Shown: positions 35,328-43,625 of the stretch, piece after piece
How the letters are laid out: every line of letters begins with the position of its first letter
Position numbering within the stretch: the stretch's first letter is position 1
NCBI RefSeq assembly: GCF_023093595.1
Contig: NZ_JALLIK010000101.1
Span: forward strand, 1 to 64,000
Origin: Thauera aromatica_A
GTDB lineage: Bacteria > Pseudomonadota > Gammaproteobacteria > Burkholderiales > Rhodocyclaceae
Length of the DNA stretch: 64,000 bases
Direction of reading: 5' to 3'
Position numbers and translations under genes: made by a program
The notes under the pieces: model-generated
Database searches by the model: none
Told to the model about the DNA's origin: nothing
The model's input: only the letters and a program-made list of their open reading frames with translations

Positions 35328-35763
35328 CGTGGGGCTCTTTCAGCAGTTTGCGGATCAGCTCGGGCGCAAACCCGCGGGCTTGCAGGAAGCGCGCCTGGCG
35401 CGCCCAGGCGCGGGGATCCGCGGGCGCGGCGGCGAAGCGGGCGTGGAGCACGGTGCGCGCGCGCTCGATGTCCGCCGCCGGACATTCGCTTGCGAGGGCC
35501 GCGTCGATCAGTTCGCGGGCGATGCCGCGCCGGCTCAGCTCCAGGCGCAGGCGGGCATTGCCGAAACGGCTGGCCTTGCCGCGCACGAAGGCTTCGGCAT
35601 AGCGGGTGTCGGATTGCAGGCCGAGCTCGCCCATGCGGGCGATGACGGCCTCGATCTCGTCGTCGCTGCCGTAGGCGGCGAGCTTCTTTGCCAGTTCGGC
35701 GCGCGAGTGGTCGCGCCGGGCCAGATGGCGAAGCGCGCGCTCACGCAGGCTCGGCTCGGCCAT
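35314..35763 (-). CDS. recX: regulatory protein RecX
   Basis: A 149-residue cytosolic helical-repeat protein that binds in the groove of RecA filaments and caps their growth. It contains the family pattern of Arg-rich three-helix repeats, with RALRHLARRDHSRAELAKKL at the N-terminus. It starts 16 bases after the recA stop and its end overlaps the lptB start by 14 bases, so recA, recX and lptB appear to be one transcript. Confidence 0.9.
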   Translation of the reverse strand: MAEPSLRERALRHLARRDHSRAELAKKLAAYGSDDEIEAVIARMGELGLQSDTRYAEAFVRGKASRFGNARLRLELSRRGIARELIDAALASECPAADIERARTVLHARFAAAPADPRAWARQARFLQARGFAPELIRKLLKEPHDESA

Positions 35764-35779
35764 CGCGTTCCCGGCGCGG

Positions 35780-36808
<1,029 letters not shown>

Positions 36809-36883
36809 GGAAGTTGTTCCTGTGTGGTTGGCGGATTATGGCACAAAGGTTGCAGGCGTGCGGTGGAGCAGGCTGCTGGCGAC

Positions 36884-36912
36884 AGTGTATTGACTGTATG
36901 TAAATACAGCAA
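36884..36912 (-). promoter_or_regulatory. recA promoter (sigma-70 type)
   Basis: On the minus strand, TTGCTG (36912-36907) and TACACT (36889-36884) are separated by 17 bases, giving a transcript start near 36877 and a leader of about 70 bases before the recA ATG. The LexA box lies mainly in the spacer. Confidence 0.6.
36894..36909. promoter_or_regulatory. LexA (SOS) box upstream of recA
   Basis: CTGTATGTAAATACAG matches the LexA consensus CTGT-N8-ACAG exactly and is palindromic apart from the centre. It overlaps the recA promoter spacer and the last bases of the -35, so LexA binding would block RNA polymerase. Confidence 0.85.
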
Positions 36913-37057
36913 ACAGAGCTGCGGCCGGCTGCCCTCTTGCTGGCCGCAGCCGCCTCCGGCAAAGCGGCGCGCAGGAGTGTCCCGGGGTTTGCCCAGTATA
37001 TGCCATTGGGTTTGAGCGGGGCGCCGTGCCGCTGCGGCGGCCGGGGCCCGGGAGCGT

Positions 37058-37546
37058 TCAGGCGGTGAGCTCGACGAGGACGTGCAGGGCGCGCAGGACG
37101 GTCTGGCGGCGGATGGACTGGCGGTCGCCGGTGAAGTGCAGGGTTTCGCTCCGGAGGGGGCGGCCTTTGATCGCCCAGGCCAGGCAGACCATGCCTACCG
37201 GCTTGGCGGCACTGCCGCCGGTGGGGCCGGCGATGCCCGACACGGCGACGCTGAGTTCGGCCCGGCTGCGTGCGAGCGCGCCTGCGGCCATTTCCCGCAC
37301 GGTGGTTTCGCTGACCGCGCCGTGGGTGGCGAGCGTGTGCGGCGTTACGCCGAGCATGTCGGTTTTCGCTTCGTTCGAGTAGGTGACGAAGCCGCGGTCG
37401 AACCAGGCGGAGCTGCCGCCGATCGCGGTCACTGCGGCGGCGATCCAGCCTCCGGTGCAGGATTCGGCGGTGGCGAGGCGCCAGCCGCGGGCGGCGAGCG
37501 TGTCACCCAGGCGGTGGGCGAGGGCGTCGAGTTCGGGGTCGGTCAT
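37058..37546 (-). CDS. pncC: nicotinamide-nucleotide amidohydrolase PncC (CinA C-terminal domain)
   Basis: A 162-residue stand-alone CinA-C domain protein. It hydrolyses nicotinamide mononucleotide to nicotinate mononucleotide, recycling the product of DNA ligase. The catalytic serine is in ATAESCTGGWIAAAVTAIGG (about 25-44); VSGIAGPTGG near 105 holds the other conserved loop. The start at 37546 (MTDPELDA) gives the usual stand-alone length. It lies 52 bases downstream of pgpA, the common proteobacterial thiL-pgpA-pncC order. Confidence 0.9.
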   Translation of the reverse strand: MTDPELDALAHRLGDTLAARGWRLATAESCTGGWIAAAVTAIGGSSAWFDRGFVTYSNEAKTDMLGVTPHTLATHGAVSETTVREMAAGALARSRAELSVAVSGIAGPTGGSAAKPVGMVCLAWAIKGRPLRSETLHFTGDRQSIRRQTVLRALHVLVELTA

Positions 37547-37598
37547 CGCAGGCCAAGCTCCATTCCGGTTTCCGCGCGGCGACGGGGCCGGGCGGGGT

Positions 37599-38081
37599 TC
37601 AGGCGCCGATGAGGGCAACGAGGACGGCCAGCACCAGCAGGGTGTAGCCGGCGGCGAAAAGGTCGTCGAGCATCACGCCGAAGCCGCCCTTGAACGCGCG
37701 ATCCGCCCAGCGCACCGGCGGCGGCTTGACGATGTCGAAGAAGCGGAACAGCGCGACCGCGGCGGCCTGCCAGAGCAAGGTCTGCGGCGTAAACAACAGC
37801 ACCAGCCAGGTGGCGACCATCTCGTCCCAGACGATGCCGCCATGGTCGGGAACGCCCAGCGCGCGCCCGGTACGCTCGGCGGCGAGAATGCCGGTGACGA
37901 ACAGGCTGGTGAGGAGGGCGAGAAAAACGAGCTCCGAGAGCGGCGCGCGGATCACCGGATACAGCGCCCACGCCAGCAGCGTACCTGCCGTGCCCGGTGC
38001 CCAGGGGGACAGCCCGGCACCGAAGCCGAGGGAAATGAAGTGGGCGGGATGGCTCATCAGCAGGCGGGGAGTCGGGCGCAT
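37599..38081 (-). CDS. pgpA: phosphatidylglycerophosphatase A
   Basis: A 160-residue inner-membrane enzyme dephosphorylating phosphatidylglycerol-phosphate to phosphatidylglycerol. The family motifs GFGAGLSPWAPGTAGTL and IVWDEMVATWLVLL are intact, with about four hydrophobic segments and RWADRAFKGGFGVMLDDLFA at the end. ATG at 38081 is used; a second in-frame ATG at 38057 is also possible. Position is between thiL and pncC. Confidence 0.92.
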   Translation of the reverse strand: MRPTPRLLMSHPAHFISLGFGAGLSPWAPGTAGTLLAWALYPVIRAPLSELVFLALLTSLFVTGILAAERTGRALGVPDHGGIVWDEMVATWLVLLFTPQTLLWQAAAVALFRFFDIVKPPPVRWADRAFKGGFGVMLDDLFAAGYTLLVLAVLVALIGA

Positions 38082-38192
38082 GGCGGATCGGGGGCGGGTT
38101 GGAAAACGGAGGCGGAGACCGGCGTCGGTACACGCCGGATGGGGCGCGACCGGAAATCGAGGGGCCGCCCTCGTTCATGCCCGGCACCCGGC

Positions 38193-39194
38193 TCAGCGGA
38201 AGTGATCGTAGCCGGTGTGTGCCGCCGCGGCCAGTGTGCCGTCCGCTTCGCGCAGCTGCAGCTCGCCCGCGGCCGCGGTCAGGGTGCCGATGCGGTGCAG
38301 CGCCAGGGCGAGGCGGTGGCCGAGGTCTTCGATCCGGGAGCGGGCGGCGGCAGGGGCGGTGAACAACAGTTCGTAGTCGTCGCCGCCCGACAGCAGGCTG
38401 CGGCGGCAGCGGTCGGCGTCGGCGCCGGTGCGGCGCAGCGCGGCCAGCGGCAGGGCGGCGATGTCGATCACGGCGCCGCTGGCGGAACGTTCGAGGATGT
38501 GGCCGAGATCGCCGAGGAGGCCGTCGGAGACGTCGAGCATCGCGCTCGCCAGCCCGCGCAGGGCGAGGCCGAGCGCGATGCGCGGCTGCGGGCGCTGGAG
38601 GGCGGCGATGCAGTCGGCGCGCGCCGCCGGGTGCAGTTCGACTTCGCCGCGCAGCGCCGCCAGCCCGAGCGCTGCGCGGCCGGGCTGGCCGGAGATCCAC
38701 AGCTCGTCCCCGGGGCGGGCGCCGGCACGGGTGATGGCCTGTCCCCGCGGGACCTCGCCGATGATGGTGACAGACAACGTCAGCGGGCCGCGGGTGGTGT
38801 CGCCGCCGGCCAGGTCGACCGCGAAGGCTTCGGCGCAGGCGAACAGGCCGCGTGCGAAGGCGGCGATCCAGGCTTCGTCGGCTGCCGGCAGGGCGGCGGC
38901 GAGCAGGGCCCAGCGCGGCTCGGCGCCCATCGCGGCGAGATCGGAGAGATTGACGGCGAGCGTCTTCCAGCCCAGATCCTCGGGATCGGTATCGGGCAGG
39001 AAGTGGGTGCCGGCGACCAGCATGTCGGTGGACACGGCGAGCTGCATGCCGGGGCGGGCGCGGAAGAGCGCCGCATCGTCGCCGACGGCGAGGTCGGTGT
39101 GGTGCGCGGCGCGGTCGAAGTGGCGCCGGATGAGGTCGAACTCCGATACCGGGGCGGCCGCAGCGGAGGCTGCAGGGGGGGGCGCGAGGGGCAT
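38193..39194 (-). CDS. thiL: thiamine-monophosphate kinase
   Basis: A 333-residue cytosolic kinase making thiamine diphosphate from thiamine monophosphate and ATP. Visible are SEFDLIRRHF (N-terminal helix), AVGDDAAL, AVSTDMLVAGTHFL, LAGGDTTRGPLTLSVTIIGEV and AMLDVSDGLLGDLGHILERS, all characteristic AIR-synthase/ThiL motifs. The first 17 residues are Pro/Ala-rich, so a start a little further downstream cannot be ruled out, though no in-frame ATG lies before the conserved helix. It precedes pgpA by 111 bases and follows the ubi genes by 125 bases. Confidence 0.9.
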   Translation of the reverse strand: MPLAPPPAASAAAAPVSEFDLIRRHFDRAAHHTDLAVGDDAALFRARPGMQLAVSTDMLVAGTHFLPDTDPEDLGWKTLAVNLSDLAAMGAEPRWALLAAALPAADEAWIAAFARGLFACAEAFAVDLAGGDTTRGPLTLSVTIIGEVPRGQAITRAGARPGDELWISGQPGRAALGLAALRGEVELHPAARADCIAALQRPQPRIALGLALRGLASAMLDVSDGLLGDLGHILERSASGAVIDIAALPLAALRRTGADADRCRRSLLSGGDDYELLFTAPAAARSRIEDLGHRLALALHRIGTLTAAAGELQLREADGTLAAAAHTGYDHFR

Positions 39195-39319
39195 GGGGAA
39201 GCGGACTTGCGGTACGCGGAGCGCGGGGAAGGGGGGCGCAAGCTTACTGCAGGCGCCGCGGCGTGTGGACCCCGCCTTCGGCTGCAGGGAGCGTTCGCGC
39301 TGCAGCCGGGGACGGGCCC

Positions 39320-39853
39320 TCAGCCGGCGCGGCGGCCGACCAGCTTTGCCTTCAGCGCGTCCCAGTCCACCGCGTCGAGCGTGTTCTTGACCAGCAGGCC
39401 GAGCTCGGTGTCGCCTTCCATGCGCAGGCGGCGGCTGAAGAACAGGGTGTCGGGGTCTTCTTCGCGCAGCGCGAGGGCGAGGAAGTCGCGGGTCGTGGCG
39501 GAGAGGACCAGGTCGGGTTTGGCGGTCGCGGCGGCACGGCGGAAGCCGTTGGCGGTGAGGGTGAAATCGAGCCGCAGGCCGGCATCGAGCACGCGCATCT
39601 GCAGATGGCGGCCGGTCAGCGGCGCGAGCGTGTCGCGCGGCAGGATGCGGCCGAGGGCGAGGTTCAGCGCCAGGGTCAGGGCGTGGGTGGGCGGCTGCTG
39701 CGGCAGGCGGGCGACGATCCGGGCGATCGGCGCCGGCACGGTGAAGCTCGGCACACGGAAGTCGTTCAGGCGCGCGCCGATGCGCTGGCGCAGGCTGCCG
39801 GGCAGCAGTGCGGACAGCATCGACGGGCGGGGCAGGGCGGGGAGCGCGGGCAT
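39320..39853 (-). CDS. ubiT: oxygen-independent ubiquinone biosynthesis accessory protein UbiT (SCP2 domain)
   Basis: A 177-residue protein with a single SCP2 lipid-binding domain, the part of the anaerobic ubiquinone pathway that is thought to hold hydrophobic prenylphenol intermediates. It has LPRPSMLSALLPGSLRQRI at the N-terminus and SATTRDFLALALREEDPDTL, then FFSRRLRMEGDTELGLLVKN near the C-terminus, all typical of UbiT (YhbT). The ATG at 39853 is preferred to 39859 because GGAG is better spaced. It is the last gene of the ubiU-ubiV-ubiT run. Assignment is supported by the neighbours. Confidence 0.9.
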   Translation of the reverse strand: MPALPALPRPSMLSALLPGSLRQRIGARLNDFRVPSFTVPAPIARIVARLPQQPPTHALTLALNLALGRILPRDTLAPLTGRHLQMRVLDAGLRLDFTLTANGFRRAAATAKPDLVLSATTRDFLALALREEDPDTLFFSRRLRMEGDTELGLLVKNTLDAVDWDALKAKLVGRRAG

Positions 39854-39925
39854 CGTCATTCTCCGGCGGGATGGACTTGAAGCGGGGATGAATCGATCGG
39901 GGGATCTGGGCCGGGGCGGCGGCGC

Positions 39926-40822
39926 TTACGCCGCCACGTACTGTTCGACGCCGGCGCGGCCGTGCCAGAAACCGTTGCAGGGCTCGGCGACCATCCACGC
40001 GCGGCTGGCGGCGAGGGCCTCGGCCGGGGTCGTGGCGCCGTCGAGCGCGGCGCGGAACAGCGCCAGCACTTCGGCGGTGTGCGCGCCCTGTGGGCTGATG
40101 CGCAGCACTTCGCCATGCTGGCGCACCGCGGCCAGGTCGCCGAGCAGGTTGTGCACCCGCGCCGACTGTGTCTGCACGCCGTTCAGGGTCAGGAAAGGCT
40201 CGCCTTCGCGGGTGCGCAGGGTGATGCCGTCCAGGATCGACAGGCAGCGGAACTCGCAGGTGTCCTTCTGCAGGTTGAAGTGGCGGGCGGTGAAGCAGCG
40301 CGCCGAGTGCGCCAGCGGCAGGCGGCCGTAGGCGAAGATTTCGGTTTCGATCGGCGCGGCGAGGCCGGCGCGCAGCTCGGCGAGGGTCGTGGCGGACAGC
40401 TCGGGGGCCACCGCCCAGCGGGTGGCGCCGGTGTCGGCCAAGAGCTGCAGGGTGTGCGGGTTGAAAACGTTCAGGGTCGGGCCGGCGACCCAGTTTCCCA
40501 CTCCGGCTTCGGCGAGCAGGCGTACCGCGCCCATGTCGTTGGCTTCGACGCGGAAATCGGTCTGACGCACGATGCGGCGCAGCGCCTTGAGGTCGGATTC
40601 GGATTCGATCAGGCCCTGGGTGCTGAGCACCACTTCCTTGCCCGCGGCGGCGAGCATGTGGCCGACTTCGAACCAGTCGTCGAGGCGCAGCTCATGGCGG
40701 CGCGAGCATACGGTTTCGCCCAGATAGACACTGTCGACCGGGCTGTCGGCGAGGCCGGCGTAGAAATCGAGCACGCTCTGGCGCGGCCAGTAGTAGAGCA
40801 GGGGGCCGAGGGCGAGTTTCAT
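39926..40822 (-). CDS. ubiV: oxygen-independent ubiquinone hydroxylation protein UbiV (U32 family)
   Basis: A 298-residue U32 peptidase-family protein that works with UbiU in O2-independent hydroxylation of the ubiquinone ring, using prephenate as known from E. coli. The four cluster ligands are present: C39, C176, C189 and C193, with the CX12CX3C spacing of UbiV. The N-terminus MKLALGPLLYYWPRQSV and the LTLNGVQTQSA segment fit. It lies 82 bases downstream of ubiU and 72 bases upstream of ubiT. It is not a peptidase despite the family name. Confidence 0.93.
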   Translation of the reverse strand: MKLALGPLLYYWPRQSVLDFYAGLADSPVDSVYLGETVCSRRHELRLDDWFEVGHMLAAAGKEVVLSTQGLIESESDLKALRRIVRQTDFRVEANDMGAVRLLAEAGVGNWVAGPTLNVFNPHTLQLLADTGATRWAVAPELSATTLAELRAGLAAPIETEIFAYGRLPLAHSARCFTARHFNLQKDTCEFRCLSILDGITLRTREGEPFLTLNGVQTQSARVHNLLGDLAAVRQHGEVLRISPQGAHTAEVLALFRAALDGATTPAEALAASRAWMVAEPCNGFWHGRAGVEQYVAA

Positions 40823-40904
40823 CGTTGGGGTCTCGTTCGATCGGGGTTGTACGGCAGGTGGGCGGCGTGTGCCGGCGCCCCGCGCCGTCGGGCGCGGCGC
40901 GGGC

Positions 40905-41918
40905 TCACTTCCAGGGGCGGTAATAGGCGCCCAGGGTGTGGGCCTGGCCTTCCGAGACCTTGTTCAGTTCGGCCATCCACGCCGGCAGCACGGAGAACGA
41001 TTCGGGCGCCGCGCGCAGCTTGTCGAGCGCGGCGCGCCAGACCTTGGTGACCTGGGTGACGTAGGCCGGGCTGCGCTGGCGGCCTTCGATCTTGATCGCG
41101 CGGATGCCGATGCGGGCCAGTTCGGGGAGTAGCTCCAGTGTGTTGAGGCTGGTCGGCTCCTCGAGCGCGTAGTAGGTCTCGTCGTTGACTTCGAAGCGGC
41201 CCTTGCACAGCGTCGGGTAGCCGGCGCGTTCGCCCTCGGCGAAGCGGTCGATGAGGATGCCGTTGAGGCGCGTTTCCATGCCCTGCGGGGTGTCTTCCCA
41301 GCGCACGTGCTTGCCCGGCGAGCAGGCGCCGTTGCAGTTGGGCGATTCGCCGGTGGCGTAGGCCGACAGCGCGCAGCGGCCTTCGACCATCACGCACAGG
41401 CCGCCGAAGCCGAACACTTCGATTTCCACCGGCGAGTGGGCGATGACGTTCTCGACCTGGGCGAGCGAGAGCACCCGCGGCAGCACCGCGCGCTGGATGC
41501 CGAAGCGCTCGTGGTAGAAGTTGATTGCCTCGTAGCTGGTGGCCGAGCCCTGCACCGACAGGTGCAGGCGCAGATCCGGGTGGGTCTTGGCAGCGTAGGC
41601 CATCAGCCCGGGATCGGCGAGGATCAGCGCGTCGAGGCCGAATTCCGCGGCACGGTCGATGGCGGCGGTCCAGCTCGACCAGTTGCCGGCCTGCGGGTAG
41701 GTATTGAGCGCGAGCAGCACTTTGCGGCCGCGGGCGTGGGCGTAGGCGATGCCTTCGCGCATCTGCGCCGGATCGAAGTTCAGGCCGGTGAAGTTGCGTG
41801 CGTTGGTGGCGTCCTTGAAGCCGAGATAGACGCAATCGGCGCCGTGGTCGATGGCGGCCTTGAGGGCCGGCAGGCTGCCGGCGGGGCAGACGAGCTCGAT
41901 CGGGGGACGGACGGTCAT
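40905..41918 (-). CDS. ubiU: oxygen-independent ubiquinone hydroxylation protein UbiU (U32 family)
   Basis: A 337-residue U32 protein, partner of UbiV. It starts MTVRPPIELVCPAGSLPALK; YLGFKDATNARNFTGLNFD follows. The four [4Fe-4S] ligands C175, C182, C199 and C238 have exactly the spacing of the E. coli UbiU cysteines. An FNR/ANR box centred at -41.5 from a plausible transcript start lies just upstream, so the operon should be induced without oxygen. The frame stays open far upstream through the antisense of the symporter gene, but only this start fits the family. Confidence 0.94.
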   Translation of the reverse strand: MTVRPPIELVCPAGSLPALKAAIDHGADCVYLGFKDATNARNFTGLNFDPAQMREGIAYAHARGRKVLLALNTYPQAGNWSSWTAAIDRAAEFGLDALILADPGLMAYAAKTHPDLRLHLSVQGSATSYEAINFYHERFGIQRAVLPRVLSLAQVENVIAHSPVEIEVFGFGGLCVMVEGRCALSAYATGESPNCNGACSPGKHVRWEDTPQGMETRLNGILIDRFAEGERAGYPTLCKGRFEVNDETYYALEEPTSLNTLELLPELARIGIRAIKIEGRQRSPAYVTQVTKVWRAALDKLRAAPESFSVLPAWMAELNKVSEGQAHTLGAYYRPWK

Positions 41919-41950
41919 GGTGTGCAGGAGCCGGGGAGAAAAACTCCGCA

Positions 41951-41956
41951 ACCATA
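41951..41956 (-). promoter_or_regulatory. -10 element of the ubiUVT promoter
   Basis: TATGGT on the minus strand (41956-41951) predicts a transcript start near 41944, 26 bases before the ubiU ATG. The FNR box centre then falls at about -41.5, as at class II FNR-activated promoters. No -35 is recognisable, as expected for activator-dependent promoters. Confidence 0.55.
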
Positions 41957-41978
41957 GTCCACCGCCGCCCGCCCCGCG

Positions 41979-41992
41979 TTGATCGCCATCAA
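41979..41992. promoter_or_regulatory. FNR/ANR box upstream of ubiU
   Basis: TTGATCGCCATCAA is a perfect match to the FNR/ANR consensus TTGAT-N4-ATCAA. It is centred about 67 bases before the ubiU start codon, in the gap between the symporter and ubiU genes, and is positioned for class II activation of ubiU-ubiV-ubiT. Confidence 0.85.
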
Positions 41993-42034
41993 ACGCTGCT
42001 GCGGTTGTCCCGCCGCCTGGGGCGGGGCGGCTGC

Positions 42035-43495
42035 TCAGCGCGGCTGGTGATAGGTGCCGGCCGCGGCGTGGTGGCCGCCGATGTGTGGGCGATGGTGGGG
42101 GCGGGCGCCGAGGTAGCCGCCGATCAGCATCCCGAGGGCGCTCGCGGCGAGGCCGTAGAGCTGGGGCTCGACATCGCCTTCGGCGACGAAATTCTCCAGC
42201 AGCAGCCAGGTCGCCAGGCCGAGCACGATCGCCAGCGCCGCCCCCAGGTTGTTTGCGCGCCGCCAGAACAGGCCTGCGGCGAGCGGCACGAAGGCGCCGG
42301 CCAGGGTCACGCGATAGGCGTTCTCGACCATCTCGTGGATGCTCGATTCGGTGGCGGTGGCGTACAAGGTGACCAGCGCGGTGAAGAGCACGACGGTGAG
42401 GCGTGTACTCCACAGGAACTGGCGGTCGCTCATGCCCGGCAGGAATCCGCGCAGCACGTTCTCGGAGAAGGTCACCGCGGGGGCGAGCAAGGTCCCCGAG
42501 GCGGTGCTCATGATCACCGACAGTAGCGCACCGAAGAAGATCACCTGGGCGGTGAACGGCATGTATTGCAGGATCAGCGTCGGCAGGATCAGCTGCGAGT
42601 CCTGTGCCATCAGGCGCTCGACCATGGCGGGATCGATGATGCTGGCGGTGTACGCGAGGAACAGCGGCACTGCGGCGAAAAAGAAGTAGCTCGCACCGCC
42701 GAGCGCCGTGCCCCACACCGCGACGGTCTCGTTCTTCGATGAATTGACGCGCTGGAACACGTCCTGCTGCGGAATCGAGCCAAGCGCCATGGTGGCGAAG
42801 GCGGCGATCCAGGCGACCATATCGACGAGATCGAGGGTGGGCAGAAAGTCGAACTTGCCTTCGGCCGCGGCCTTGGAAATCACCGTCTCGAAGCCGCCGG
42901 CCATGTCGCCGGCGAGGAAGGTGACGTAGAGCAGGCCGAGCACGATGACGATCATCTGGACGAAGGTGGTCATCGCCACCGACCACATGCCGCCGAACAG
43001 GGTGTAGATCAGCACCACCCCGGCGCCGATCAGCATGCCTTCGTTCATCGACACGACGTCGGCCGACAGCACGTTGAACACCAGGCCGAGCGCGGTGACC
43101 TGCGCCGCGACCCACCCCAGGTAGGACAGCACGATGCAGATCGACAGCACCAACTCGGTGCTGCGGTTGTAGCGCATGCGGAAGAAGTCGCCCAGGGTGA
43201 GCAGGTTCAGGCGGTACAGCGGGCGGGCGAAGACGAGGCCGAACAGCACCAGGCATACCGAGGCGCCGAGCGGATCGGAGATCAGGCCGCGAAAGCCCTC
43301 TTCGAGGAAGGTGGCGGAGATGCCGAGCACCGTTTCGGCGCCGAACCAGGTTGCGAACACCATCGCCAGCACCACCGCCATCGGCAGGTTGCGGCCGGCG
43401 GTGATGTAGTCGCGGGCGTTATGCACCCGGGTGGCGGCATACAGGCCGATGCCGATGGAGACGATCAGATAGGCGACGACAAGCCAGAGCAGCAT
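42035..43495 (-). CDS. sodium:solute symporter family protein with His-rich tail
   Basis: A 486-residue inner-membrane protein with about 13 transmembrane segments of the SSS (PutP/PanF) family. The N-terminal ARDYITAGRNLPMAVVLAM and FATWFGAETVLG segments and SWVAAQ-like unwound TM regions (LSYLGWVAAQVTALG) are typical for sodium-coupled uptake. The substrate is not identifiable by eye; proline, pantothenate or other organic solutes are possible. The last 21 residues contain six histidines in an Arg/Pro/Gly-rich tail, unusual for the family. It lies 130 bases downstream of the arginase-aminotransferase fusion on the same strand, so amino-acid uptake is a reasonable guess. Confidence 0.86.
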   Translation of the reverse strand: MLLWLVVAYLIVSIGIGLYAATRVHNARDYITAGRNLPMAVVLAMVFATWFGAETVLGISATFLEEGFRGLISDPLGASVCLVLFGLVFARPLYRLNLLTLGDFFRMRYNRSTELVLSICIVLSYLGWVAAQVTALGLVFNVLSADVVSMNEGMLIGAGVVLIYTLFGGMWSVAMTTFVQMIVIVLGLLYVTFLAGDMAGGFETVISKAAAEGKFDFLPTLDLVDMVAWIAAFATMALGSIPQQDVFQRVNSSKNETVAVWGTALGGASYFFFAAVPLFLAYTASIIDPAMVERLMAQDSQLILPTLILQYMPFTAQVIFFGALLSVIMSTASGTLLAPAVTFSENVLRGFLPGMSDRQFLWSTRLTVVLFTALVTLYATATESSIHEMVENAYRVTLAGAFVPLAAGLFWRRANNLGAALAIVLGLATWLLLENFVAEGDVEPQLYGLAASALGMLIGGYLGARPHHRPHIGGHHAAAGTYHQPR

Positions 43496-43625
43496 GGTGG
43501 GAGCCCTTCGTGATGGTGCATCTGCGCGGGGAGGCAGGAGTGTCGAGCGGAAAAAGTGCGCGCGAGTTTAGCAACAGAATGCCTTTCGGGGGGGGCGTCG
43601 ACGCAGCGCTGCCCCGGGCGTGGTG

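Noticed and set aside
40905..43256. 783-codon minus-strand frame that would join ubiU to an upstream extension
   Set aside because: Only the last 337 codons match UbiU; the upstream part is an out-of-frame reading of the symporter gene.
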